A stretch of DNA of 64,000 bases from Shinisaurus crocodilurus (lineage: Eukaryota > Chordata > Lepidosauria > Squamata > Shinisauridae), in NCBI GenBank assembly GCA_021292165.1, contig CM037877.1:304114063-304178062 (forward strand), in the 5' to 3' direction. Each line of letters starts with the position of its first letter. Within the stretch, counting starts at the first letter, position 1. Positions 31,133 through 43,789 of this stretch are shown one piece after another. Both the position numbers and the translations under genes were made by a program. The notes under the pieces are model-generated. The model had not been told where the DNA came from, made no database searches, and was given only the letters and a program-made list of their open reading frames with translations.

Positions 31133-32915
31133 TGATACATGCACAGTAAAAGACAGAAGAAAAAACTGGTGGTTCAACTACGCAATGAGGATGGCAAATT
31201 GATAACAGAAGACAAAGAAAAGGCAGAAGTGTTCAATTCCTACTTCGGCTCGGTCTTCTCCCAAAAGAGGGTCTATGACCCCCCTGGCAAACCTGAAATG
31301 CAGACTGAAGGGGCAGAATTGCAGCTTGAGATTGATAGGCAAATGGTCAAGGAGCACCTGATTACTCTGAACGAGTTTAAATCTCCAGGGCCTGATGAGC
31401 TGCATCCTAGAGTAATAAAGGAACTGGCAGAAGAACTCTCAGAACCACTGTCTATTATCTTTGAGAAATCATGGAGGACAGGTGAAGTGCCAGACGACTG
31501 GAGGAGGGCAAATGTTGTTCCCATCTTCAAAAAGGGCAAGAAGGAGGAACCTGGGAACTATAGGCCAGTCAGTCTGACATCAATCCCCGGGAAGATTTTT
31601 GAGCAGATTATAAAGAAGTCAGTCTGCAAGCACCTTGAAAACAATGCAGTGATTACTAGAAGCCAGCATGGATTTGTCAAGAACAAATCCTGTCAGACTA
31701 ATCTGATCTCATTTTTTGATCGGGTAACCTCCCTTGTGGACTGTGGGAATGCTGTGGACATTATATACCTGGACTTCAGCAAAGCTTTCGACAAAGTGCC
31801 TCATGATATCCTGATTAGTAAGCTAGCTAAGAGTGGGCTAGATGGAACAACTATCAGGTGGATCCACAATTGGCTACAGAATCGGACTCAAAGAGTGCTT
31901 ATCAATGGTTCCTTCTCAAACTGGGGAGAGGTAACGAGCGGGGTACCACAGGGGCTCGGTCCTGGGCCCGGTGCTCTTCAACATTTTTATTAATGACTTG
32001 GATGAGGAGGTACAGGGAATGCTTATCAAATTTGCAGATGACACAAAGTTGGGTGGAACAGCTAATACTCTGGAAGACAGAAACAAAATTCAAAGTGACC
32101 TCGATAGGCTGGAGCGCTGGGCCGAAAACAACAGAATGAAATTTAACAGGGATAAATGCCAAGTGCTGCACCTAGGGAGAGGAAACCAAATGCAGAGTTA
32201 CAGAATGGGGGACACTTGGCTCAACAATACTACAAGTGAGAAGGATCTTGGAATTGTGGTAGATCACAAACTGAATATGAGCCAGCAATGCGATGTGGCT
32301 GCAAAAAAGGCAAATGCAATTTTGGGCTGTATTAATAGAAGTATAGCTTCCAAATCGCGGAAGTGATAATTCCCCTTTACTCGGCACTGGTTAGGCCTCA
32401 TCTTGAGTACTGTGTCCAGTTCTGGGCACCTCATTTTAACAAGGACATAGACAAACTGGAGAGGGTTCAGAGGAGGGCAACAAGGATGATAAAGGGACTG
32501 GAAACAAGGCCCTATGAGGAGAGACTGAAAGAACTGGGCATGTTTAGCCTTCAGAAGAGGAGACTGAGGGGAGATATGATCGCACTCTTCCAGTATTTGA
32601 AGGGATGTCACACAGAGGAGGGCAAAGATCTCTTCTCGTTCATCCCAGTTTGCAGGACACGGAATAATGGGCTCAAGTTACAGGAACCTAGATTCCACCT
32701 AAACATCAGGAAAAATTTCCTGACTGTCAGAGCAATAAGACAATGGAATCAACTACCTAGGGAGGTGGTGGGCTCTCCCAGTCTGGAGGCATTCAAGGTG
32801 CGGCTGGACAGACATCTGTCAGAGATGCTTTGACCTGGATTCCTGCATTGAGCAGGGGGTTGGACTCGATGGCCTTGTAGGCCCCTTCCAACTCTACTTT
32901 TCTATGATTCTATGA
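31133..32915 (+). mobile_element. CR1 LINE, 5'-truncated copy with reverse transcriptase and 3' tail
   Basis: The frame runs from 31139 through SPGPDELHPRVIKELAEELS, NYRPVSLTSIPGKIFEQIIK and YLDFSKAFDKVPHDIL to GVPQG. It then shifts by one base at a G run (about 31950), where copy 2 has the expected length. RT domain D, FADDTKL, follows near 32030, and the thumb region ends at 32833. The 3' UTR ends with (ATTCTATG)n at 32915, the standard CR1 terminus. ORF1 and the endonuclease are missing. It lies in the first intron of gene B. Only two frameshifts break it, so it inserted relatively recently. Confidence 0.92.
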
Positions 32916-34870
32916 TTCTCCAAACTCTGCCTAGCAACAGTTTTCACTGGCCATCGTAAGGTAATTGTCCCCATGATGATGATGGTTATTGCTGTTGTTG
33001 TCATTATTATTATTGTACCATCAATGTGCATGGTGTTTTACCGAGTATAACAGAACAGTTCCCTGCCCCAAAGAGCTTACAATCTAAAATGCAATATAGA
33101 GGTGACAACAAAACAAATGGTAGGAAGGGGTCAATTGAGGAGGGATATGCAATTATTTCAGTCAAACATACGGTAACTTTCAGCCTACTTTCCCCACATT
33201 GTGCAGGAAACTCCTTGTTTTAAAGATCTGCCTCCCACTTTAAAAATGGATCCCTCCATGGTGGCTTTGTTCTCATTAGTAGTTTGCCAAAGAAATAATA
33301 ATATTTAACATTTAGATATCTCTGAGTGTACAAAGTGGTTCAAAGGCCCACCCTGCAAGCTCCTATTTTCCCCACTCAGAAAAAAACAGGTGGGCTCTAC
33401 TGCACTTTATTAAAAAAAACCAAGAACACCCAACACTGTGATTGAACAACGATGCCAAAATGGAATGATGATGTTTGTTGCTACTATTTGAGGTAGTTGG
33501 GGTTTTGTGGAGGACCAGCACCCGGGTCCTCTGCGTGAGTTCGGCGCTTAACGGGTTAACCGGCACTGAGCTACAGCCCGTACAAGCGATTGAAATTGAC
33601 TAGGAGGTTTGCACAGCAAAAGGAAACTCCAGAGCCTTTGTATACCAAATAAGGCATTTATTTACTACAAGTTAGATGGAGCGGAACTAATAGCTTTCTA
33701 GACATACTACAACGTCAACATGACCTGACGTGAACTCCGAGTTTTATCAATGAATGGGTTCCCAGGCTAGCCTATTGGGGAAAGTCAGTTACCTTAGACC
33801 AAAGACTCTAAGCTGGTCAGTTTCATGCCTGGCTCCGGATCTGCCTGATCCGGGGAAGAGAACAGCTTTTCCCAGCCACCGCTGGGGGACGAGCTTGACG
33901 AAGCGACCCGTGTTCCCTACAGCTCCCCAAGGGTGGGGAGAGGGGTTTTCTACCCCCCAGTTTCCCGCTCTCCTGCCCTTGTGTGGTCAGGTGGGGCTTA
34001 TTCTGCCCGGGGAAAGAGGTTTTACAGCTCTTCAAGGCTGTCCTGCTATCTTGATGGTCCATCCTTCGGCTTTGTGGATTTCGGCAGGGGCCTCCCATTG
34101 CTGGTATGCGGATCCGTCTGGCTGCCCCCATAGTATTGGTAGTGTGGCCTCACCCGCCCCCTCGGGGAGAGATTATGCAGGCAGGGTTTGCACAGGAAGT
34201 TGTGTGTGTGTGGGTGCGAGTGTACGTGTGTGTCAGGCTTTCTCCACAGTTTTTTTCTTTCTTTCTGTTGAGGAGGGTGTGTTTTCTGGTAAAAAATTAA
34301 ATTTTTAAAATTTCTAATGCATTCCAAAAAAACCAATCCAAAATCCCTGCAGAATAATCATAATCATTATTGTAGAGAGCTTTCTACCTGGGGTACACAG
34401 GTAGAGCCAAGTAAAATTTATCGCTGCTATGAAAACAGAGTAACAGTGCAATCCTGTGCATGTGTACTCAGAAGTAAGTCCTATTACATTCAATGGGACT
34501 TACTCACAGGAAATTGTGTATTCAGGGGTGGTGGTCAGTGCTTGCAGGGCAATCCCTTTCTTTTGTTTTAAAATTGTCAGGAGTGGCAGAAATTCAAAGT
34601 GTATGTACCTACCCGCCCCACACCCCCAAACATGGAGGTGCCATCTCCACCTCCTTTTTTCAGGTGCGGGTGCGCGCGCACGCGCGCACACACACACACA
34701 CACCCTAGCATCTGTTCCAGTTGGAGGGTAACAAGCAGGGCATAAGGGCAAATGCCCTCTTCCACTGTTGTTTCCCAAGAACTGGTGTTCAGAGACTGCA
34801 TCTGATCCTGGAAGTAGTATATAGCCATCAGGACTAGTACTATACCCATATCAGGCATCCAGGCAGGTCA
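32916..34870. other. Gene B first intron, mostly unannotated
   Basis: Near 33000-33090 there is a SINE/LINE-like segment (TGCATGGTGTTTTACCGAGT, CCCCAAAGAGCTTACAATCT). GT-rich runs lie at 34200-34235. A GC/CA microsatellite is at about 34670-34703. Half of a GCAATCC MITE is at 34447-34515. No gene was recognised. Confidence 0.4.
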
Positions 34871-35225
34871 GTATTCCCTGATGCCTCACCTGGTGCTTGA
34901 TATGCTGCCTGTGCCTGCATCGAGTTGGAAGAGAAGGAGAATGCGTAAAGCTCTGCTCCTTTTCTGCATGGAGCCATGTGATCCCCCTCCTTCTCTTGCA
35001 GTCTGGAGTGGTCCACTCCAGAAAAAGCTTTGCCACATCATCTGCTCTTTGTGCGAAATAAACCTCACATCAAGGGCTCATTATCCCAAGAATGGAGCAA
35101 AATCTGTCACAAGTACTATGTGGGAAATCTCTTCCATTCTGAGTTCTAGTTATGCCAGGTTGAAAATTTATCATTTTAAAATAGGGTGTGTTGTCCCGCC
35201 CACTAGGTTTGCTGATTTGGAAGCC

Positions 35226-35523
35226 ATGGCTTCTGGAGAAGACCCCTCCAATCTTATACAGAAGGCCAGGAGGAAGCTAACAGGAGCGCTTCTTCAAATA
35301 AACCAAGAGCTGATCTTGCTCACAGCAGACTCACACCTGCTCCTCACGCAGGAGGAGTTTTTCTCCCTGGGTGAAATAAAGCATCCACAGGAATTAGTAG
35401 AAAGCCTGATCGACACAGTGCTGAGTAAAGGAGAACTGAGGCACGAGCTTTTCTTACACTTCCTGGAAAACTTGAGGCACATATTCCCAAACCTGCGGCC
35501 CATTTCTGAATATTTAGAAGATG
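35226..35523 (+). CDS. GVIN1: CARD-like first coding exon of gene B
   Basis: An acceptor (CCGCCCACTAG) ends at 35206. ATG 35226 opens 99 codons plus one base, ending at GATG|GTGAGT. The peptide (MASGEDPSNLIQKARRKL, LLQINQELILLTADSHLL, LTQEEFFSLGEIKH, QELVESLIDTVL, ELFLHFLENLRHIFPNL) is the same CARD-like module as in genes A and C and is fully open. The downstream intron has a (CAG)n run at about 35598-35622. Length and phase are identical to the gene C exon. Confidence 0.8.
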
Positions 35524-36404
35524 GTGAGTGATGCTTCCTAAAGTTCTTGGGTTGGGGGATTTCTTTGCTTTTTCTGATGGCTGTGTTCACCACACATGCA
35601 GCAGCAGCAGCAGCAGCAGCACTGGATTCGCTCTGCATGTCCTCAGCTTCCCTTGCACCCATGACCATATGGAGATAGTCTTGTGTGGCTCTTACTGCCC
35701 CCTGTGTGAAATGGCACTTATATCAAATTGTATTTCATGCTCCGCTCTCTTAATAGGAATTATGCTTCTCACAACCCCCCAGATTACTCTGTGGCAGGGG
35801 TGCTGAATCTCTTTAAGCCCAAGGGCCGAATTCAATTTCAGATAAACTCTCATGGGCTGCATTCCAGTGCCGGACCAGGCTGAAGGCAAAAGTGGCGGGG
35901 CCAAAAATACCAGCATATTTCAGCTTCAGGCTCTTACTGCCAGTAACTGAAGCTTAGGAGAGGCATTTCAACCTCTTAGAATGGGGCGGGGCGGGGGGGG
36001 GATAGCAGAAAAGCAGGGAAACCATCAAATGATTCGCAGTCAAGAGAAAGAGGTGAAGTCAGAAGAAGGCTGGGTGGGCTCTGTGGGGAAGAAATGCACT
36101 GGTGCTCCTTCTCCATTCCAGTCACTTATTCCCCTGGAAAACTAGGCTCCCACACTTTTCCATGGTGGAACTCCTGTGCTTTTCACTGCTGCCTAATAGG
36201 CCTAAATTAAACATGTACCGGTATGTCTCATCCTACAACTGCATCTCCAGGCCAAGATAATCTGCACTTGCTGAATTTGCTTTATGTTTCACACAATGTA
36301 TCCAGTTAATTATAAAAGGAAGAAACATTAGAATTTTAAATGAGGAAATTTAGGATTTCAAGATCAGGATTTGAATTTTGTTCGTTTAACTCTCATTTTA
36401 TCAG

Positions 36405-36995
36405 GTTCCATAAATCTCAGGAATGAACCCCAAATCCAAGGGACTGCTCTGTTCCCTGGGAAACGAAGTAGAACTGAGCACCTGGAGGCAGGAACTGAGG
36501 ACTCAGATGTTGCTCTAGCCCCAGAGAGAGGAACTGGAAAAGAGAGCCTTGATTCTTCTGTGTCCCCCAAGGCAGGGGAAGTTGATAAGCCAGACACAGC
36601 TCCGATGCTTTCGGGGACAGGAAGCAGAGTTGAGGAGCCAAACATCCCTCCATCTTCTACAAAAGGAAGTGGCACCGTGAAGGCATGTGTTGCTGGATCT
36701 CCAGAAAAAGAAAATGGAGCCACACCCCAAGGCACCTCTCAGTGCAAAAAGACAGAAAGTGGAGCTGAGGGCCTGGAGGCTGGAGCTGAGGACCTGGATG
36801 CTACTTTGGCCCCACAGAAAGAAACAGAAAATAAGAATCTAGATCTTTCTGTGGCCTTCAAGACACGGAGTGAAGTTGTTGATCCAGGCACTGCTCTGTC
36901 CTCCAGAAAAAGAAGTGGAGCCAATGATCAGGATGCCCCTCCCAGTGGAAATGCAGCTGAGAAACTGGATTCTACTACTATGTGCCCTGTGAAAG
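36405..36995 (+). CDS. GVIN1: Acidic repeat-linker exon of gene B
   Basis: The acceptor TCATTTTATCAG ends at 36404 and the donor is AAAG|GTAACAG. The length is 591 nt, so phase 1 is kept on both sides. The 197 residues are rich in E, D, G, S, P and K. They contain two diverged repeats of about 57 residues, one starting EHLEAGTEDSDVALAPERGT and the other EGLEAGAEDLDATLAPQKET, each followed by a V(D/V)xPxTA block. The composition implies an unstructured tether between the death-fold and GTPase parts. No homologous exon is visible in gene A; gene C has one at 55861-56430. I recognise no named domain. Confidence 0.75.
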
Positions 36996-37794
36996 GTAAC
37001 AGTGTCAAACATGGGCATCTTTGTGTTTTTGGAGCTGAGAGCCCCAATGACCCTCTGGATTCCTGTTCTGCATCAGGACAATGGTGAGGGGGGAGAGGGA
37101 TTTAACCCATTCCCCCTCACTGTTTTCCTAATGAAAATTGACCTTCTAATGTTGATATTTACCCTATAAGAAGAAACATGTGTGCACATATTTCTAAGTA
37201 TGGAGTTTTTCTTAACAAGATGAAGGCAGCTTCAGGAGGGGTCTGTACATACTATGGTCCAGATACAGATCAAGGTGGAGGGGTGAGGGACACTTCAGTT
37301 GCTACTTGTGAAAACTGAGAGTGGAGATCCATTCATAGATCTCTATTGTCTCGTCTAGGTGGCCCTGAGGGCCAAACTATACATAATGTTATTCACACTT
37401 TTTAAAAGGATTAAGTTGGACACTGTTGTCTGAAGGAAAAATAGCTGTGCAGGGTTCATATTTTTCCACCAAGGTTCTAGTTATTGCCTTTTGGAGACAA
37501 ATAAGACTGTCTCTTCCCAGACGTTCCTCTCCTTGCCTTGAGATAATCATCGGAGGCCCTCCTCTGAGGGGAGACATCTGCTTGGTACTGGAAGTCAACA
37601 TAGGTGGTCTTTGGCCTGACAAGATGTAGAGTCTTTGCCACCTTCAAAAGAAACTTAGGAAAAAGCTGTTGGAACCGTAGAGTATAGGTAGTTTTTCCTC
37701 CAGCACCCTCCAAGTCTTGGTTGGTGCCAATTCCAGAATCATTCAACAGAATCTCAACAACAGAGTGGACTAGTCCAAGCAGGAGTAAGATGAC

Positions 37795-38010
37795 TCATAA
37801 CATTATAGACTCATAGAGTTGGTAGGGACTTTGGATGTCATCTAGTCCAACCCCCTGCTCAATGTGGGGTCTGCACTCCGGGATGTAACCAGCATCCCTG
37901 GCAAATGGATGTCCAGCCTCTGTTTAAATACTTCCAGTGAAGGTGAGGCCATCACATCCCAGGCAGTCTGTTCCACTGTCAAGCAGTTCTTGCCATTGTT
38001 GGGACTTGAA
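37795..38010 (-). mobile_element. CR1-derived 3' fragment, minus strand
   Basis: The plus strand reads AGACTCATAGAGTTGGTAGG, TCTAGTCCAACCCCCTGCTC, ACTCCGGGATGTAACCAGC and CAGTCTGTTCCACTGTCAAG. This is the reverse complement of an older CR1 3' end. Confidence 0.6.
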
Positions 38011-38614
38011 AAAGATACTAGGAGAGGATATATTGTGGAGGAATATCCTTCCTATCTCACGTTAGTGAGATCAGCAGAGTAGAGTCCCTTTCCAGCTTAA
38101 AAGAAGCTTAGATTGGCTAGTGTTAGCCAGTTAGCATTTGGTAATCCAGGATGCTTTAAGGCAGACTGGATTTCCCTGGTTTTGCCCCCTTTTCTCTCCC
38201 TCAGAACAATAATCAGAGACACAGTCTTGTAAAAGTTAAACGTAACATTTACTCACTCAGATTATGCAGTTTCATTCAGGCAGGCTTAAAAGCGTTTCTT
38301 ACAGTTGGTTACAACAAGTTCATTTGGAAATACTTGGGGTCTGAACTTGTGGAGTTCAGACCAGCAACTCTGGCTACATGCTGCTACAAGGATCACATGG
38401 AGACAACAACCTGGAGGTGCCACGCTCACTCGAGTCTGAACAGAAACAGGAAGAAGCTGGGAGCAACACCCACTTCCCGTTCAGGCTGTTAATTATTCAA
38501 ATGAGTACCTTCTAGGAAAACCACCCTAGAAGGTATCAGTGATCTTAACCATTTCACCCAATTACCTGGTGAAACATTAGCCATAGGTTTTGACTGCAAT
38601 TTTAATTATCCAAC

Positions 38615-38770
38615 AGCCATTATGACTTTTTCTTAATGCTTAGCCGAAATCTTCTTCCCTGCAATTTCCACCCATTGGCTCCAGTCCTGCCATGTGGAGC
38701 AAAAGAGAACAAGTCTGCTCCATCTTCTGTGTGACAGGTCACCTTTCCCCAAAATGTCCTGCTTCTTGTT
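38615..38770 (-). mobile_element. CR1-derived fragment, minus strand
   Basis: CTTAGCCGAAATCTTCTTCC, CACCCATTGGCTCCAGTCCT and CTGCTCCATCTTCTGTGTGA match the 3' part of older CR1/L3-type elements in reverse complement. Confidence 0.5.
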
Positions 38771-38961
38771 GTTGCTGGTGTTGCATTCCTGGGTTCCATA
38801 TATCGCTTGTGTGCATGTGCCATGCCTAAACTGTGACTACACTAAAGTTGCAAGAGGTAGCTGGAAAGACTCAAAGGGGCATGATTTAATCAACAATATA
38901 ATAGTAATTACAATGTCACAATAGACTAAATATTCAATATTGTTCTTCTTGTTTTCTACAG

Positions 38962-41900
38962 AGAGAAGGAAAGAAGTTAAGGATATTCTATGCAAATTAA
39001 ATTTAGAGAAGCACCAAAGCAACAAACTCTCTCTGCAAAACGTCCTGGAAATCAGTCCAGGAAACCTAAAGGAAGGTACCCCTTGTACACTGGAGGACTT
39101 GCCTTGGCATTTTCTGAGGAAGGTCTTGGCTCTGAATGTGACTGCCAGGAGCACAAGCCTTGAGGCAAGAGTATCTGGTGATCAAGTAATTAGAGGAAAT
39201 GAGAATAATAGGATCGATAAGAACATTTTCTTCACTAGTGAGATGGATGAGATTATTTCTGTGAATCCCCTTGATGTCCTTTGTGCTGTTCTGCTTTGCT
39301 CAGACAGTTTCCTCCAACAGGAGATCCTCCTCAAAATGTCCCTGTGCCAGTTTGCTCTGCCTTTGCTTCTGCCCTCCTCAGAGACTTCCAAGTGCACCCT
39401 GATGCTCTGGGCTATGAGGGACATTGTGAAACGATGGAGGCCCCATTCCCTGGCTGAAAGCAGAGGCTTTAAGGAGGAGAGTCTGGTGCTGGCATCCATG
39501 CCAACTATTTCCTTTGTGCGGATGGGGACCTCGAGCCTCTCCAAGTCCAAACTCCTCAATGAGTTTCTCAGCCCCTCCCAGCAGCACCACAATTTCTTCA
39601 TACATCGAGACATGGAGTGTGGGAACATCCCTCGAGAATTGCTGAGGGGCTGGTAGAGGTTGCCTGGTATTTTCCAGGAGGGCAGAAGAGCTCAGATCTC
39701 TTCCCAGATCCAGTTGCAATTGCGAATCTCCGGGGAGATCTTAAGAAGCACTGGCTGCAATTTACCTTTTTAACACAGGTCTCTTCAGCTGTGTTTATAT
39801 TTGCTGAATGTATTGGTGTGAGAGAATATGCCCTCTTGTCATCATTGAAGAAACCATCAACTCAGTTCTACTTCATCCTGGAACATCACAATGGAAACAG
39901 CAATGAAGCTTTGGATTCCTTAGTTAAATTGGCTCCTGTGCTTAATCTCAATAATTCAAATATACTAATGAAAGCTGCCAATACAAATAATGCAGAATTT
40001 GTGGGAAAGCTGCGATCAACTGTTGGAAGAATAATCAACTCTCCTCCCAAGAGAATTAGTATAAAAGAGATGGTTGCTGTGGTCCATGACCCTGGGATTC
40101 AGGTTGATGAGAACTGCCAAGTATGTCTGGATGCCCTCAGATGTGCTGGAGAAATCACAGAAAGTATAGGAGATGATGTAGTCAAGTACAAAAAAGAAAT
40201 GCTGGAACTCCAAGGTGATCTCTGGAAAAACTTGGCAAAAGTGGAGAAAGAGCTTTGCAGAATGGAAAACCAGGGTGTCAAGACTTCAGAAAAATACAGA
40301 TCTGAACTGAAAATCAACTTATTGGAACTGCGTAAACAGCAGTATAAGTGTGAGCCCAGCATTGCTTTGATTAATTTCATCAAAGGCATCAACAATTTGA
40401 AATCAGCAGAGAAGCAATACTTCTTGAAATGGATGAAGTTCAACCTGGATTGCATTGCTAGGGGAAATCTTTCTAAGTTACGGGCTCAATACAAAGACAA
40501 ATGCAAGACTTTAGGAAACGATGGCCAAACGATTGCAGAGGTAGACCAGCTGATATCTTCCTCTTCCTTGGGAGTTGAGCATTTCATGCGTGAATTGGGG
40601 CAATTTTACGAGGCAGAATATTCAGAGTTTAAAGAAGGCAACATACCAGAAAATAGAAGGCAATTTGTCTATTTCCCTAGCATTGCAGCTGACCTGATGC
40701 TGGAAGGGTTTCCTCTAGAGCTGATTGATGGAGATGCATCCAACATCCCCCTGCAGTGGATAACTGATGTTCTGACTGAACTCAATAGCAAACTAAAAGG
40801 TCAATCCAAACTGATGGTGATAACTGTGCTGGGGGTGCAGAGCACTGGGAAATCCACCCTTCTCAACACCATGTTTGGCTTGCAGTTGCTGTCAGCAGTG
40901 GGCGATGTACACGAGGTGCATTCATGACACTCCTGAAGGTCCCAGAAAACCCGACTCAGGAGCTCGGCTGTGATTTCATTCTGGTGATAGATACGGAAGG
41001 CTTAAAAGCCCCGGAACTGGCCAAATTGGAAAACAGCTATCAACATGACAATGAATTGGCCACCCTAGTGATTGGGCTGAGCGACATCACAATAGTGAAC
41101 ATGGCTATGGAGAATGCCACTGAAATGAAGGACATACTGCAAATTGTGACCCATGCCTTCCTGAGGATGGAGGCAATTGGGCAAAAACCCAACTGCCAAT
41201 TTGTTCATCAGAATGTCAGTGATGTCTCAGCACATGACCAAAACATGAGGGACAGGAAACGTCTTCTGGAACAGCTCAATGAAATGACCCAGGCTGCAGC
41301 CAAAATGGAAAAGATTGGTAGAAATATCAAGTTTTCGGACATCATGAACTATGACCCAGAAATGCACAATTGGTACATCCCAGGTTTGTGGCATGGAGTC
41401 CCACCCATGGCTCCAGTTAACAGGGGCTACAGTGAAAAGGTCTTTGAGTTAAAGAAGTACCTCTTTGAATTCATAAGGAGTCATTCACAGACAGGACATC
41501 CAAAAACATTCCTGATTTCATTGAATGGGTGAAGAGCCTGTGGAATGCTGTGAAACATGAGAACTTCATTTTCAGCTTCCAGAACAGCCTCATAGCTGAA
41601 GCCTACAACCAACTTTCCATGAAAATTCTGAGTGGGAATGGGATTTCCGCAAAGTGATGCACTTCTGGGTATCTGAGCAGGAAACTACAATTCAGAATGT
41701 TTCTTCTGATGAACTTAATTTAAGTAACTTGGAACAGGAGCTTCAAAAGAAACTATTATATGGAGAACAGCAGATTCTAGAGAGTCTGAAGCAGTACTTT
41801 GAAAGAAGAACAGCAAATGTGCATTTGGTAGAAAAGTACAGAGAAGATTTTGCCAGGAGTGCCCGCAGTCTCAAACATGAACTTGAAACTTATTTGTTTG

Positions 41901-43666
41901 AGAAATTGAAGGATGCCATGCCATTAAAAAAGGTCGGCACAAGATCGATGCCCTTCAAGCTGAATACTTGAAAAAATTGAACAGAAAGTTGACAGGCTTC
42001 TTGAGGATTGCAGGAGGAGAAAGCACAGATTAGAAGATCAGGAGTTGAAACAAGAGTTTGAACGCATGTGGAAAGAAACATTGTCAGAAATATCACCTGC
42101 TCGATTAGAGGAGCGTGATATATATGCAGCTGTTGAGTTTCATCTGAGAAAGAACTTGACATCTCAAAGTAAGCTACTCACACAAAAATTAGAAAAAGGG
42201 GGTTTGTTGAGCTATAGAATATACTCTTTCGAAATAGAACTTAAGTATATACAGCCATCATGGTTGAAGCGTTGGACTTGTATTCCATTTCCTCCTCCAG
42301 AGGAGCATTTACGTAGAGTAAGAGAATTTTCTAAGTCATTGATATCCAAATGCACTTCATACATTGATACAAGCTCCATTGCAAAGATTATGTTGAAACC
42401 GTACTGTGGCGAGATCTTGCATATGATCGATAAGGGACTCCAAGAGAATCACGTTTCTAAACTTCATACCACACCTGCTTTGAAGTGGACCTGAAGCTCC
42501 ACATTTGGGAGAAGCAGCTCATGAGTTTCAGAAGATGCATAAAGTTTTCATTAAGGAAAATGATCCCCAGATACGCCTGGAAATACTGCAACCTCACTAT
42601 TTCTCCATGTTCAGAGATCTTTATCAGGAAAAAGATGCCAGCAAATCAGAGCTAAGGATTTCTGTGACAGGTGTCTCCATCCTGCCCTAGTGGATTACAT
42701 CAACAAAAGACTTGGGATAGAAATAATAGACAATTTTTGTAAGAGAGCACAGTGCATTGAATGTGCCAGTCGGAGTTTCTTTCAGTTTTCTATCCTGAAT
42801 GAGCTGTTGGATGAGTGGAATATTGACCAATATGTGAAATACCTCATAGACTATGAGGAGTTTGTCAAGTGCTGGATCTGGAAACGAATGATGGATCACT
42901 ACACAAAAAATGAAGATCTGAAGAACTTGCTCGAAGGGATTCTTTCTGCAATAGTAACAAAAGTTAAGGACACACTGAAAATCCTGAAGGATAAAGATGC
43001 TGCAACATTCTCGAGATTTGTGGACAATTTTGGCCTAGAACTTCAAAAGGATTTGGTCATTTCTAAGAACAGGCTAGTAGGGTTAGAGTTTAAGAATGCA
43101 TTCAACCATGCCCAATTTTCTGATTATGTTGAAAAATCTCTTTCCAATTTGCAAGAACAAATGCTGTCTAATTTGAAGCCATGGATATCAAAGACAAACT
43201 CTCCAATCTATCTGTGAAGCCACAGGGCGAGATCTTCAAGCGAGTGTTGGCTGTGGGAAGCAGTGTCCCTTCTGCAAAGCCCCTGTGAAGCTGGTGGAAA
43301 GCTCATCAGGAGCACTTTGCAGCATTTCATCGGCCTAAAGGATTGGGAAGATACCGAGAAGTAGAATCAGAAAAGCTTGTTTATGATCTGTGTTCTACTG
43401 CTGTGACTACCAAGGGCATGTCAGGAATTATGATACAGACTGGCAAGACCATCCATACAAGATTATCGTGCCTATTATCCAGACTGTGCATCCAACCAGA
43501 TCCCAGTATCAATGCTTCTGATTATTGGAAGTTCATTTTTAAAGAGCTAAATCATGATTTTGCCAGAAAGTATGAAGCTGAGCCAGCCGATCTGCCAGAT
43601 GATTGGAAAAAAATAACTAAAGAACAGGCTCTGCAAGACTTGAAGGAAACCTATAAGAGGACGTAA
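38962..43666 (+). pseudogene. GVIN1: Giant exon of gene B, very large GTPase-like, multiply frameshifted
   Basis: The exon starts after TTTTCTACAG in the phase expected from the linker exon and ends at TAA 43664-43666. It aligns to gene A along its whole length. At least seven frame changes occur, near 39.64, 40.89, 41.52, 41.98, 42.49, 42.68 and 43.2 kb. By comparison with gene A, the first two are single-base deletions, the second just after the P-loop GVQSTGKS. DTEGLKAPEL, the HQNVSDVSAHDQ region and the C-terminal DYWKFIFKELNHDFA block are all present in one frame or another. The Cys/His cluster is frame-broken. Read literally it is a pseudogene. The indel-rich state of the neighbouring CR1 near an assembly gap means some breaks may be consensus errors. 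The upstream exons are intact. Confidence 0.85.
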
Positions 43667-43761
43667 GCACCATGATAAAGGCCTGGATTGTAGAAGAGTG
43701 TTTCAAGCAAACTTTGGCATTCATGAAATACAACTAATTTCTTTCTTGTACATAATTTCTT

Positions 43762-43767
43762 AATAAA
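43762..43767 (+). terminator. Polyadenylation signal of gene B
   Basis: AATAAA about 95 bp after the stop codon, just before the CR1 insertion at about 43790. Confidence 0.6.
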
Positions 43768-43789
43768 AATCTCATGTTTTAACCACAGT

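Larger units (their letters stand above)
36996..38961 (+). other. Gene B intron before the giant exon
   Basis: Donor GTAACA at 36996 and acceptor TTTTCTACAG ending at 38961. It contains two CR1-derived fragments on the minus strand (listed separately) and otherwise unrecognised DNA. Confidence 0.6.

Noticed and set aside
33500..34200. Possible antisense LTR of an endogenous retrovirus
   Set aside because: An AATAAA-like antisense motif and a unique GC-rich stretch are present, but no TG...CA ends, primer-binding site, second LTR or retroviral ORF could be found.
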